Below, piece after piece: positions 32,361 through 42,789 of a stretch of 64,000 bases of DNA. The position numbers and the translations under genes were made by a program. The notes under the pieces are model-generated. The model saw only the letters and a list, made by a program, of their open reading frames with translations, did not search any database and was not told the DNA's origin. This DNA comes from Pyrenopolyporus hunteri (taxonomy: Eukaryota; Ascomycota; Sordariomycetes; Xylariales; Hypoxylaceae), in assembly GCA_902806595.1 (NCBI GenBank), contig CADCXC010000035.1:186001-250000 (forward strand), read 5' to 3'. Position 1 is the stretch's first letter. Each line of letters opens with the position of its first letter.

Positions 32361-34180
32361 AGGTTAGGTACTACGATAGTGTTTCCCTCATTGCCTACGA
32401 GGAGAAAGGACTACAAGTTGGATGGAAGGGACATGGCGTTTTGGGATTGGAATTACGGCGTGATTATTGAACTATATCTCTCTTACGGTTGTTACCGATC
32501 ATATGGCGTTGAGTAGCCGCGTTAAACCGGTGGAATGATATCCGCCTGTATAAATGTGTAACTAAATGCTAATTCTTCCTATGTGAACGGTGTATATACG
32601 AAATATTTGAAATGTCAACTATGTAGTCCGTTTCAATGTCATCCAAGTTCAACTACACTACCATCACAACGGCCTGACATCTCGGATTAGCTCCTGTTGC
32701 CCTCGTCGATGCGGATGGGGCCTCTGCTGTGACTTCCATCGAAAGTGCTATGCCAAGGATGCCATTTCTTGGACATCCCAACCGATATACCGCGTATTGG
32801 AAACGTTGTGAGGCGAGTTGACCGGGGAGTCAAAATCATCAAACAATTCAATCGAAAAAAGCTTAGCGAAAAAAAAAAAAAAATAATAGGAAAAAATTAG
32901 AGAAGGTGAGGCTCGAACCGTGATCGGAACAAGTCGGCCCCTTTTTTAAATCACGGTTCTTACCACCGGATGAGCTATGCTCATTGTTACCTCTCTGTCG
33001 TTTATTATGCTATATAACCTTTGTTTCCATGTTTACTGATTTATTAGGTAGGTACCCAGGTACGTTTCATTCACCCAAGAATTTTGCTGGTGTGGCCAGT
33101 ACCCTTTGTTACGGTGCCGGGCAACCGACAGCGAGGTGCGAGATAGCTTTCCCGCCCCGCCTCCCAGGTGTACTGTACAAAAACCGCAGCTCCATGGACT
33201 ACGCTCCTGACTCTCATCAGTAACCATTACCAAGGTAGGTAGGTAACCAGGTCAGCGGTCCGTTCCACCATCATGTTATAGCACGCCATCTCTGAATCGG
33301 CGGGAGATCCGTCGGAAGTGCCGCCGGCGGATACGGACAACACCACCGGGGCACCAACATGACCAAATCATGGGAGCTCTGTTTATACCTTACGTTAAAG
33401 GACGCCAAGTTGCTTGGTTACCCCTTTAATTTAGAGTCACGTACCGGAGTCTATTAGTATAGGTACTGAAAATAATTGGACGAGACTGAACTTCGTATAG
33501 CGCTGAAGGCCAAGAATTGTTGGCTGTAGGCAGTGAGGCTGAGTATATAATATTAGCTAGGGGTCGTTTGGAAATTAGACTTTCTACCTTTCTATGGTCA
33601 TATAAACAACGTGGCTCATCCTCTCCAGCCCAGGTGGTTGAAATCACAATGACCATTACTAACTCTCGTTCGATATAAATATTTCTAACAATAGGGGAAA
33701 TTCTGGGCGAGCAGAGCTCTTCTGCAACTATTCCGAAGCTATTATCTCGCTTAAAATCTTGGGTGCCGAATAGACGCCCTACAAGATCTGGGTAGGAAGA
33801 GGCTTTAGTCTTTATCGCTAAAATGGCATACTCCCTCCCCTTAATGTAGGTAGGTAGGAGACATGTCGTATCTCAGTACTTCATATGAAAGCGAGTCGGG
33901 ATCTCTCCATCGAACGCCTTGGTTATAGCATTTCAAAAGTGGTAAACGGTATTCGCTACGAATCACTGTCCACAAAAACATGTTCTAGATAACCGGGTAT
34001 AATTCTCATTTAGACGGCACACGTTTAACCGTACTCATAGACGAGTATCTATTCCCCGTGTACGACTGCGCCTCCAACATATCACGTCCACCGTACCAAG
34101 ACGAAAGGAGCCTCTCGGCAATAGCCCAGCGATCGCAACCTACGACCAGGCAAGATTTTTTTTTTAATCATTACCACTCA
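32361..34180. other. Intergenic region with tRNA-like relic and A-tracts
   Basis: No protein gene seen. It holds an A-rich tract (about 32870-32900), the tRNA-like element at 32897-32985 and several TAGGTA motifs (33048, 33235, 33848). Confidence 0.5.
32897..32985 (-). ncRNA. tRNA-like relic or tRNA-derived element
   Basis: On the minus strand an A-box-like TAGCTCATCCGG (32977-32966) and a B-box-like GGTTCGAGCCT (32919-32909) are 46 nt apart and are followed by a T6 run, a pol III terminator. A 9-bp inverted repeat (32916-32924 with 32950-32958) lies between. The acceptor, D and T stems do not pair properly, so it is not a functional tRNA as read. It may be a pseudo-tRNA or a SINE head. Confidence 0.3.
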
Positions 34181-35647
34181 CTAAGCCTCAAACACCAGCA
34201 CAACCCCATCATCCCCCGCCGTCACGATCCTCTCGCCCGTGACGCCCTGCACAAAGCCCAGGACACCTCCCCCCTCGCCATCGCCCCTATGCCCCCTCCA
34301 CTCCTTCACGAGGCTCGTATTCTCCGCCGCGCTCGCCGCGCCGCGTAGATCCCAGCGGCGCACCACGCCGTCCATGCCGCAGCTCGTCAGCAGCCAGCCG
34401 TCGCCGAGGCCGGCGGGCACGAACTCGACGCGCACGACGCTGAACTCGTCGTGCGCGTCCCGGATGTGCCGGCGCACCGCGAACCGCCGCGCCGTGTCGT
34501 ACACCGCGATGCTGCCGTCGACGCTGCCCGCCGCCAGCAGCGGCTGCTTGGGCGAGAAGCTCAGCGTCTCGATCCCGTCCGCCTGCGTGTGCAGGTCCGC
34601 CAGGATGGTCCCGCCCGCCGACTCCCCGCGCTGCGCCTTGCCCTTCGCTTTCGCCCCCGCGCTAGCCCCGGCCTGCTTGCTGGCGCCGAGTCGCGGGAGA
34701 CTGACGATCTTGATGACGCCGCCGGCGCCGCCGACCGCGACGAATGTGGATTTCGGGTCGATTGCTACGGCGTAGAGCCCGCCCTCGACGCTGAAGCGCT
34801 GGTCCTGTCCTGTGTAGGATACCACGGTCTGCCCGTTGTCGTTGGTCAGGTTCTCCGCGGCGGCCTCGCCCCATACGTCCCAGACATACAGTGAACTATC
34901 TTCCGATACGGTAGCTAGGAATATGCCGTCGGGCGACCAGGCGCCAGCCGTACAGGGGTCGGTGTGCAGGAAGTAGCTCTGGACAATTTGTAATGCCGGA
35001 TCTTCAGAAGGGTCGATCGTATACACCCAGACGGACCCGTCGGAGGCGCCTAGGGCGATGGTGTTGGGGTGGTTAGGGTGCGGGCATGGCGCTAGCCAGT
35101 TGATCTCGGGGACTTCGAGCGCATCGGCGAGGAAAGTAAAGGATGGCTTATTATGCGCGTCTATCGTAAGCTTGTACGCATTTAACCGCCCGTCAAGGCC
35201 GCCCGACACCAAGAATTCGCCATTGGGTAGCGTGAATGCGAGTGTGTTGATGGAGTCTTTATGATCTTCAATCGTGAACAGTGGTTTTAGCTCTGTGCTC
35301 TTCTGCTGTTGCGACGGGTCGGCGTTGTAACTAGGTGGGAGTATGGGTCGGCCGACAACGGGACTGGTGTCGAAGACGTAACCTTTACCGGGGACATCGT
35401 CGCCATCACCTTCGCTACCACCGGTTGCGATAAGCGAGGGTTGGGTGGGATGTTGGGCGATGGCGAAAACAGAGTCCTTGTGCGCGTCGAAGTAGGCTAT
35501 GCTATCGTTTTGTAAATTGATCTCTTCTGGCTCGTCCTCGGAGTCCATTGCGATATCGCCTTCAGCATCCACAACCTCCTCCAGCGCATCCTCTGCGTCG
35601 AGCATCTCGGGCGCGTCGTCTACGTCGTCTTGGTGAGGGGTAGACAT
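34181..35647 (-). CDS. SQT1: WD40-repeat ribosome assembly chaperone Sqt1 (AAMP family)
   Basis: A single-exon gene of 488 residues from the ATG at 35647. An acidic N-terminus (about 1-45, Asp/Glu-rich) precedes the family start NDSIAYFDAHKDSVFAIAQHP, followed by WD40 blades with recognisable elements (GYVFDTSP, HKDSINTLAFTLPNGEFLVSGGLDGRL, APCPHPNHPNTIALGASDGSVWVY, WSPDGIFLATVSEDSSLYVWDVWG, GIETLSFSPKQPLLAAGSVDGSIAVYD, LTSCGMDGVVRRWDLRG). Sqt1 binds nascent ribosomal protein L10/uL16 and helps load it on the 60S subunit. A low-complexity Ala/Gly/Lys insert sits between two blades (ASKQAGASAGAKAKGKAQRG). Length and order fit; it is a core gene. Confidence 0.9.
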   Translation of the reverse strand: MSTPHQDDVDDAPEMLDAEDALEEVVDAEGDIAMDSEDEPEEINLQNDSIAYFDAHKDSVFAIAQHPTQPSLIATGGSEGDGDDVPGKGYVFDTSPVVGRPILPPSYNADPSQQQKSTELKPLFTIEDHKDSINTLAFTLPNGEFLVSGGLDGRLNAYKLTIDAHNKPSFTFLADALEVPEINWLAPCPHPNHPNTIALGASDGSVWVYTIDPSEDPALQIVQSYFLHTDPCTAGAWSPDGIFLATVSEDSSLYVWDVWGEAAAENLTNDNGQTVVSYTGQDQRFSVEGGLYAVAIDPKSTFVAVGGAGGVIKIVSLPRLGASKQAGASAGAKAKGKAQRGESAGGTILADLHTQADGIETLSFSPKQPLLAAGSVDGSIAVYDTARRFAVRRHIRDAHDEFSVVRVEFVPAGLGDGWLLTSCGMDGVVRRWDLRGAASAAENTSLVKEWRGHRGDGEGGGVLGFVQGVTGERIVTAGDDGVVLVFEA

Positions 35648-36465
35648 GATGAGGGGTTCGTCGCAGCGGATTTGGGTATCGTGATGGTTTCGGGGTCGGT
35701 TTCGGGTATTGTGTGAGTAGGTACCTAGATAGATGAAGCTTAAGGAGTATATATGACCGGCCGAGCTTATAAATCTTTCTTGTCGATTCCTCGCCTGCGA
35801 TGTGACTCGGAGAGAAAAAGTCGCTGTCGGTGTCTTTGCTTGATAATCAGTTCAACTTTTTTTACTTTCTATGGTGGGGCAGCTGGGGTATCATCCCGCC
35901 GGACCCCGCCACGCCTTATAAGTGGAGATACTACCTCCTATAATTGTAATAATATGGCCTAAATATGCTTACCCGGGAGCATTGAATAGGGGGTTAACCC
36001 AACTATGACGGCATTACGCAGGCACCGTAGGCTCCTCCTTGTGTGTCTAATTTTCAATGGGGTATAAAACTAAGTCACCAGCCAAGATGCTGCGGTGAAG
36101 ATACGATGGGCCGCAAAGGAGAATAAGAACTTAAAGCTTTAGGGGCTTATTTGAAAAGTCCACAGATGATATAGCAGATATCACTACGTTAACAGTACAC
36201 TAAAGGTCAGCTTCAACTTCAAATTTGTGACGTGAAGAAAAGCGCTGTGGTATCGGAATACGGCGCTGCCGAAATCACACAATATTGTATAAGAATGCCC
36301 AATCCGAAAAAGTCACGCTAGGAAGTCAATTTCTTATATGCAAAGTGGTCAGTCTCGAACTCCGCTGAATGCAGGATGAAAACCCCTGAAATATGCGGTA
36401 TGCTAGAAGTTATTGCGCTGCCTTCCCCCGGCCCATTACGTCTCGACTAGGAAATGCCTCTCCAC
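35648..36465. other. Intergenic region
   Basis: Sqt1 promoter on the left; 3' flank of the transporter on the right. No gene seen. A TAGGTACCTAGA motif lies near 35718. Confidence 0.5.
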
Positions 36466-38271
36466 TCAGTGCGCTGTGACGGTTCCGACCAAGTTCATTA
36501 TCAAACATACACTCATAACACATAAACCATAAATAGCCAAAGCCATCGCTGCTCCTCGCAAGAACTCGGGGTTGATATGCTCCATATCCCACCTCCACTT
36601 CCTCCGCCAGCGCCATGGGGACTTGGTGTTCTTGCTTTTGATACTCGAGCCGCTGGCTGCGCTATGTATGCTCTCTACGCTTCTTCCGAGCAGGCCTTCA
36701 TCCACGCCCCCTTCTTCCGAGTCGGAGTCGGATAGCGATGGGGCGTCATCGTTTTCTTTCGTGAGGCGCTGTTGGTGAATGGAGTTCGGGTCCGAAATTT
36801 TGTAGTAGAACAGACCCGGTAGGATAAAGCTGATGCTCGTGCTCCCTGTGGAGCCGACATAAGCTAGTACACGCTCTAGGGACACGACAGTTAAAGACAC
36901 GATATAAGCCAGCACTAAGATTATCGTGCTCAAGATGGCGAAGCGTAAGTCTGACATAGGCGCGCTCGGTCCATGGTCTGATCGCGACTGGGCTGGATTA
37001 GGGAGCAGCGGTCGGCCACCGGGAGAGCTCGTTCGCCCTTGGGGACGCGATACATCCTTCGGTCGCCACTTCAGGACCGCGTCTACGGATGCGCGGCAGG
37101 GATGGATCTGCAAAGGGATGGAGAATGTTACAAGAACAACAATAGCTGCTTTGGCTATTGTGGAGGCGATTGACGCAGGATCTGGCGCAAACACGTTAGC
37201 GTCTGTGTAGGCAAGGGATACGTGATTCAGAGACGCGCATACACATGGAGACAATATTGCCGGTAACGTCGTTGCCGAAGGTCAGGTAGCCTGTTATAGC
37301 TACCAGTATGTAGACGCCGGCGGCGGATCCGATACTAGCTGAGATAACCCCCATTATGCTGTGCGAACTGTTAGTGCGAATAGAGAGCTTTAACTAGTAG
37401 AACAACATACCTGCCAGGGGAATTGTTCGCAATTTCGTTCAGAATCGAAAACATATTCTGATGACAAGTGTACGCGTAGACAACCACCGGTAAGCTAGCG
37501 AGGGCTTCTACGGGCCCTCCCCAAGAGACGAAACGGATCTTGTCTCTGGGGGCGAGGACATCCGAAGCGAAGTGATAGACAACTAACACGATTAAGTAGC
37601 CTATAGACACAAGCGCTATGACGCTCGTATACTTTAGGGAATCTAGGCGTCTTAAGAAACCCAGCGGAATTATGACGAGCATGAAGACTGTGATCCAGAA
37701 GTTACGGTCCATAAGGTAAGGTATATCGGCAGCCCTACTGTCAAACCCTTCCACAACACCCGGCATTAAGTCGCCAATGATAATCATGTACGATACGCCG
37801 ACTCCAAAGCACTTTATCGCTATCGCAGCATCGAAAATAACGGCGGCGTTAGGGTATGTCATTTGGGACAGGGCGAAGAAGGAGGAAGAGCCGCGGTCGA
37901 GGTATCGGGCGCATCGAGACTGGAGGTATAGGCCGAAGGCGGACGTGAACCCCGACCATAGGATAACGACGACTCCCATGACCATTCCGAAGTGCGACAT
38001 AGCAGAAGGCATGGCTAGCGTACCGGCGCCGATAACTAAGAGACCGCAAGTATTAACTTCTTGGTTGTCTTATTAATACGATGGCTGGGGGCCGGCATAC
38101 TTGTGTTGAGGAGGTTGATGACACTACTAATCATTGTGGCCTGGCCTCCCCCCGTGTCTTTCGGCCGACCGCGGGCCCGTTTGTTTCTGCAGAGCGGAAT
38201 TATAGTTAGATGCCGTTGTCGACATTACCGCGGTCGCAACACTTGATCCTCGAGATAACGCACCTTGTCAT
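36466..38271 (-). CDS. AVT-type vacuolar amino-acid transporter (AAAP family), 5 exons
   Basis: Exons 38271-38264, 38186-38101, 38035-37411, 37358-37243 and 37202-36466 join in phase to 523 residues. Family landmarks: GGGQATMISSVINLLNTIIGAGTLAMPSAM (starting near residue 15, TM1), then LDRGSSSFFALSQMTYPNAAVIFDAAIAIKCFGVGVSYMIIIGD, WGGPVEALASLPVVVYAYTCHQNMF, and ATGYLTFGND-type VAITGYLTFGNDVTGNI. A long hydrophilic Ser/Asp-rich loop with acidic SDSDSEE separates the last helices. Closest relatives are Avt6/Avt5-like exporters of acidic and other amino acids from the vacuole. The first exon is only 8 nt (ATG ACA AG) and is the least certain part; the in-frame Met of ATMISS is an alternative start. 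Introns are 40-77 nt. Confidence 0.85.
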
Positions 38272-39107
38272 GTCGCCGGCAGAGGCGGAGCTCTCTCCAG
38301 AAATGGTCGAATAATTCGGCATAGCCTGGGAGGCACTCTATATGTACAACAACCGTTATCTTCTACGGCAGCAGTTTGCTGCGCTGAAGATTTACGCCTC
38401 TCAATCTCGGTTTACTTCGCGAGTGACAAACTGACTCTTGCTGTCTGACCGCCCTTGTGTACACGCGACTCAATCCGTTGCGTCGGTTCCCTCCCGTTTC
38501 GTTCTTGTTATTATTACGTGCGTCGCAACGAACGAGCGGGATATGGCGTCGTGGGCAATGCGACTACGATTACACGGCGGCGACGCCTTGTTACATGTGT
38601 AGGTAGGTATGTTCGTATGACGATGATGATATTGTTGTTGTGATGGGATGGTGGAAGTGGAAGTCGCCCGTTGGGACGTTAAAGCGCTAAGAATTGGATT
38701 TTTGGTTGCCAGTTGTCGTTAAAAGGCACCCGCAACTATCCCCCGTCTGGGGGACATCGTCTGCTGACAAGTTTTATTTTTGGCCAATCAATTTCCTGGT
38801 TAGGCTATTAACGGCTAGCATTTTCTGTGCCGGGGACCCGAAGCAATCCAGCAACCGGGGAGCCCAGCCTCAGGTACCTTTTACTAGGCCTTATCCTTAT
38901 CGACATTACGTTTTTGTACTTGGGTAGGTACTTACCTACATGTACCTAGGTACGTGGGTACCTACGCATTGCGCGGTGGACCGTGAATGAATGGATTGAT
39001 GGACTCAACTTATTGAAGGTACCTCAATACATCTTTTAAACTGCCCACCACTTTACATATAGCAACAACTCCCACTTCAAACGACCGCATTACTCGAATA
39101 ATTCAAT
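38272..39107. promoter_or_regulatory. Divergent promoter between transporter and dynactin subunit
   Basis: About 830 bp between the two divergent starts. A cluster of TAGGTAC/GTACCTA motifs lies at 38921-38965. No gene is supported; the frames at 38455 and 38694 are short and featureless. Confidence 0.5.
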
Positions 39108-39762
39108 ATGGACCCAATGGACTCGACACTGGATAACACAACCCTGTCTACCATATCTCTCCTCGAAGCGCGACTCTTGCGTCTTGAACACTTGTTGTAT
39201 GGCCATACTGCTCAACAGCCCAAGGTGCCTGCGATTAGAAGTTTGCAAGAGCTCGAGCACCGATTCGGAATACTCCTACAACGAATACGCGTCTACGCCG
39301 AGCTACTTAAACTCTGTGGGCTTCAACTATGCTTCCATTACGATTCTCGCGGCTAATCCCGATCTAGACAAAGCACAACCAACTCTCTTCCAGCCACCTC
39401 CACCGTCCGAGCCACCTTCAGAGCTCAGCCCCGATGCTCTACGTGCCATTATCCTCGCAGCCGCATCCTCCTTCCCGGCTACCGCATCCGCGCTCACGGC
39501 CATCTCTGACACACCGATTCCAGATCCGGCACATACAGCTAGTTTAGTGGCTCTACTACCCAAGATGAAGGGTATCGAGGCGACACAGCTAGCGCAGGCC
39601 GCTGAGATCGCAGAGCTAAGGGCCCGCAGCGAGATCGTCGTGCGCCAGTGGTACGAGCGCAACGTAATGGGTTACTCGAACTTCGTGGCGAGCGTCGAGG
39701 GCCGCGTCGAAAGGGCCGAGCGTGTCGTGAAGAGAATCGAGAAAGCAAAGAATGAAGTTTGA
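39108..39762 (+). CDS. Dynactin p24/p22 subunit (Ro-3-like, dynactin subunit 3)
   Basis: Exons 39108-39315 and 39368-39762 give 200 residues; the 52-nt intron (GTGGGC donor, CTAAT branch, CTAG acceptor) joins RVYAELLKL to YKAQPTLFQPPPPSEPPSEL, restoring the family order. The N-terminus has LLEARLLRLEHLLYG and a heptad-rich RSLQELEHRFGILLQRIRVYAELLK coiled-coil. The C-terminal half has AEIAELRARSEIVVRQWYERNV and a second coiled-coil with VEGRVERAERVVKRIEKAK. This subunit belongs to the dynactin shoulder and supports dynein-dependent nuclear distribution in hyphae. Without splicing, two overlapping frames appear and neither is full length. Confidence 0.87.
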
Positions 39763-42700
39763 GGCGCGCGTGCTATGGCATACACCGCGAAATCTACACC
39801 GATGTCCCTAGAGAGGACCGATGCTAATGCCGCATGGCTATCGTTCTCCCACACGTGCTCCGTGAAAGGCCGTCTCTAGGTACTCTGGGGGCTTTTTTGG
39901 ACTTTACACGCGATATCGCGAAGCCGATCGACGGGTATTACTGGTGCAGCTGGGGAAACTTTAAAACACGTCCTAAAGCCGACATGGAAAGAATATTTCG
40001 CGATTCGAGGATGATAATAGGGGCGAGTCCTCGGATTTACATTCTACAGGTACGCCTACTCATTCAAGAGTGAGTACCTAGCTTTAGAGTCTCACGACGT
40101 TGCTGAGGAAATACGGCATTTTGATGCCGACAATTTACTTAGGCGGAGTTATGTGCGGCGAAGTTAGATTTTGAGATACAGCTCAAGTACCTCGATGGGT
40201 TATCAAACTGCCCCGTGGATTTAGTATTTATATCTAAGTCTTACGCCTAGCGTAAAGGCAAGGTACGCCCGGAATTTCAAAGCGACCCAGGGGCATTATA
40301 ATAGGTAGGTAACTACCTGACTTACCTAATAAGTGAGACCGAGCTTCAAGTTGACATCGCGATCCGATTACGTACGAAATCCCTCTGGTAGACCATATAC
40401 ATAAACATCCAACCAATGATATGCTGTTAAATGAAGCTAGCCACGCTAGATCTCGGTGACTTAGGCAGAACAAAGCAATGCTACTGTGAGTTTGGGCAAT
40501 TCATTTACCATCCAGTAGCGGAGTACGTAAACCATCTCTTGGCGCTCTTCTAGTTGTAAATCCCGAATTCCATCTATGTACCATATTACACATCAATACC
40601 GGAGGGTCGAAGCACATTTCCTATATTTGAAGCCGCCAGGTTACGGAATCCAGGCGGGTTTGTTCGGATCCGTGAAAAAGCTCGAGCCAAAACTCAAACG
40701 CACCGGTTCACACGGGATCAGCGGCCTGACACAAGCCGTCTTGAGACTAATGCAGCCCTTTTGGCCCGCATCATATAATAATTCAGGTACCGAATGGTCC
40801 TCAAGCTGCAGACGAATGACGAGAGTTGCTTTTCCCCGAGTTTGTGAACCAGTTGAGGAAGGTCTCAGAAATTGTGACGGAGGCGGTCAAAGTGAGCCCG
40901 GCCCTATCGCCCAATTTGTAAGTGTATGTGGCATGTTGCCATGCATGAAAGGTTGCAACGAGGGCGAACGGGCCAGATTCAAACCTGCTGTTCGGAAAAC
41001 GCACTGAACCTCCAGATGCAGAGCCTCTCTCAAGCTTGCTTCCTGCTCCATGTAAACAGGACCCTATGTCGTTTACCGTGACTGCGTGATTACCCAGACG
41101 GGAAAGGGAATTAAAAAGCCACATTACGTTTATCCGCGTATACGTACTCGTATTATTAGTTTCTTTATTGGCAGAATGTATTCAACAAGGGTGTCAAGGC
41201 GGCCAATTATCAGTAGATATTCATTGGCCTCGATCAAGTCATAAGTAACAGGGGGTTATGATTCCAAGATGCGTTTCCAGTGTCAATATACCGTCATCCT
41301 CGCCCTAATTACTCGATGCGTACTCCCTTAGTAGATGTAACCGCTCGAGATCCTGCTTTGAAACACCCCGGAACGGAGAATATCGCTGGTGCGAGGCACG
41401 ATATGGTTCGGACAACTAGGTACCTATAAACTAGATGATCGGCCTACATAGCCGTGACCGCAGACCAGTCGCATCGTGGCCACACATTACATCACAGCAA
41501 CCCTCCGCTGCGGAAGGCCCTGCAACTACGGGAGTCTGAAGAGTGTTGTGAAACTTGTACAGATCTCTGCCCCTAGATAGCGTCATCACACATACGTTCA
41601 CGCCCATCGGGAGTTCTCACTTGCTCTCGACCGATCGCTTGCGTACCAGCTTGAGGGAAAAGCACGGGCTACATAAGCGCGAAACAATCTGGTCAGCCGA
41701 ACCGCCGTTACATGCGACGTTGGGTGGCAGAGAAGTGCTTGGGTCTTGAGAATTGCGGCGTTCCCAAGTGAACATAAGCCGAAAGGGAGGAGGGGTTACA
41801 TGACATGGGGGTTCGAAGGAATAAAGGCGGAAGAAGCTAAATCAGCACGCCTACTACGGAGGTATTCTCATAGGTTTTACTATGGCGTTGGGCTACGCGA
41901 CTATGTAGGTAGGTAGGTAGGTGGTTTACTATTCCTCAGCCATGTCAGCGTCCACCGAAGCAGTAAGTCAAGCCCAAAAATCCCGAGACCTTGCGTCCCC
42001 TTCTTCCTTGGCAATCGCCCTTGAATCCTAGCCGAATCTCAAACACAACACAACCAGCATGCGACTCCGTCTTCCCCAACTGACAGGTCATCCAACCACG
42101 GCCAATTCAGCCAGTTGCATTCCACGACATTGCCGCCACTTCTCTGGACTCTGGCCATTAATTCGTCGTGTTCCTGCCTTAGCGCCTCAGATACGAAAAC
42201 GAGCGGGTGTCGCTGACGTTGTCTACGGTATTCGCTTGCGTACATCGTCTACCAGTCGGTACAGGTTTGTATATATCTGGAGATTCATATTGCAGAAGGC
42301 AAAACCCGCCTCCGTTCAACGTCAGAAATGCTTAAACGCTATGTAATACCCATGGGTGTTCGCCATGAACGCGGTACATTAGAAATAATTGGACGGGGGG
42401 CCGAAGGGAAAGATGGGAAAGACGTAAGTATGCAGGTATGCCAGTACGCAGGTATGTGAGCCTGTACGTGTTTGTGGTCCAACTGGTGAAAGGCCAATGA
42501 TGGCGCTTCGAGGTCCAGCTCATTGAACTCCCCTGGTCAAATCAATCCGGAGTGCAGGGGTGAAATGAGAGGTACCAGGTCCACCCAGCAAGCCTGCTAA
42601 CTTCGATGGGTATCGGCTAGGTACTTAACAAGGGCAATTTCGTAAGCCCGATTGTCTCCGTTGAATTACATGTAATTCTACAGAGGGCCTCCGGTAGACC

Positions 42701-42789
42701 TTGTTAGTAAAGATACGCGCCCTAATTCTCTCAAATACATTAAAATTGACGATGGGCCATTTGACCTAAACCGCTAAACCGTTAAAACT
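39763..42789. other. Gene-free flank before the AT-rich block
   Basis: About 3 kb with no recognisable gene. The largest frame (40576-41007, 143 codons) has no family match. Near 40830-40925 another frame reads LLFPEFVNQLRKVSEIVTEA, which is helix-like but isolated between stops. (GTAG)n and TAGGTA motifs occur at 40305, 41419 and 41905. Base composition stays normal until about 42780. Confidence 0.5.
41905..41923 (+). repeat. (GTAG)n microsatellite
   Basis: Four to five tandem GTAG units. Confidence 0.85.

Noticed and set aside
36340..36375. B-box-like TCTCGAACTCC suggesting a minus-strand tRNA
   Set aside because: No A box at proper distance and no cloverleaf.
40576..41007. 143-codon frame and the overlapping LLFPEFVNQLRKVSEIVTEA stretch
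   Set aside because: Neither extends to a family; the helix-like stretch is closed by stops on both sides.
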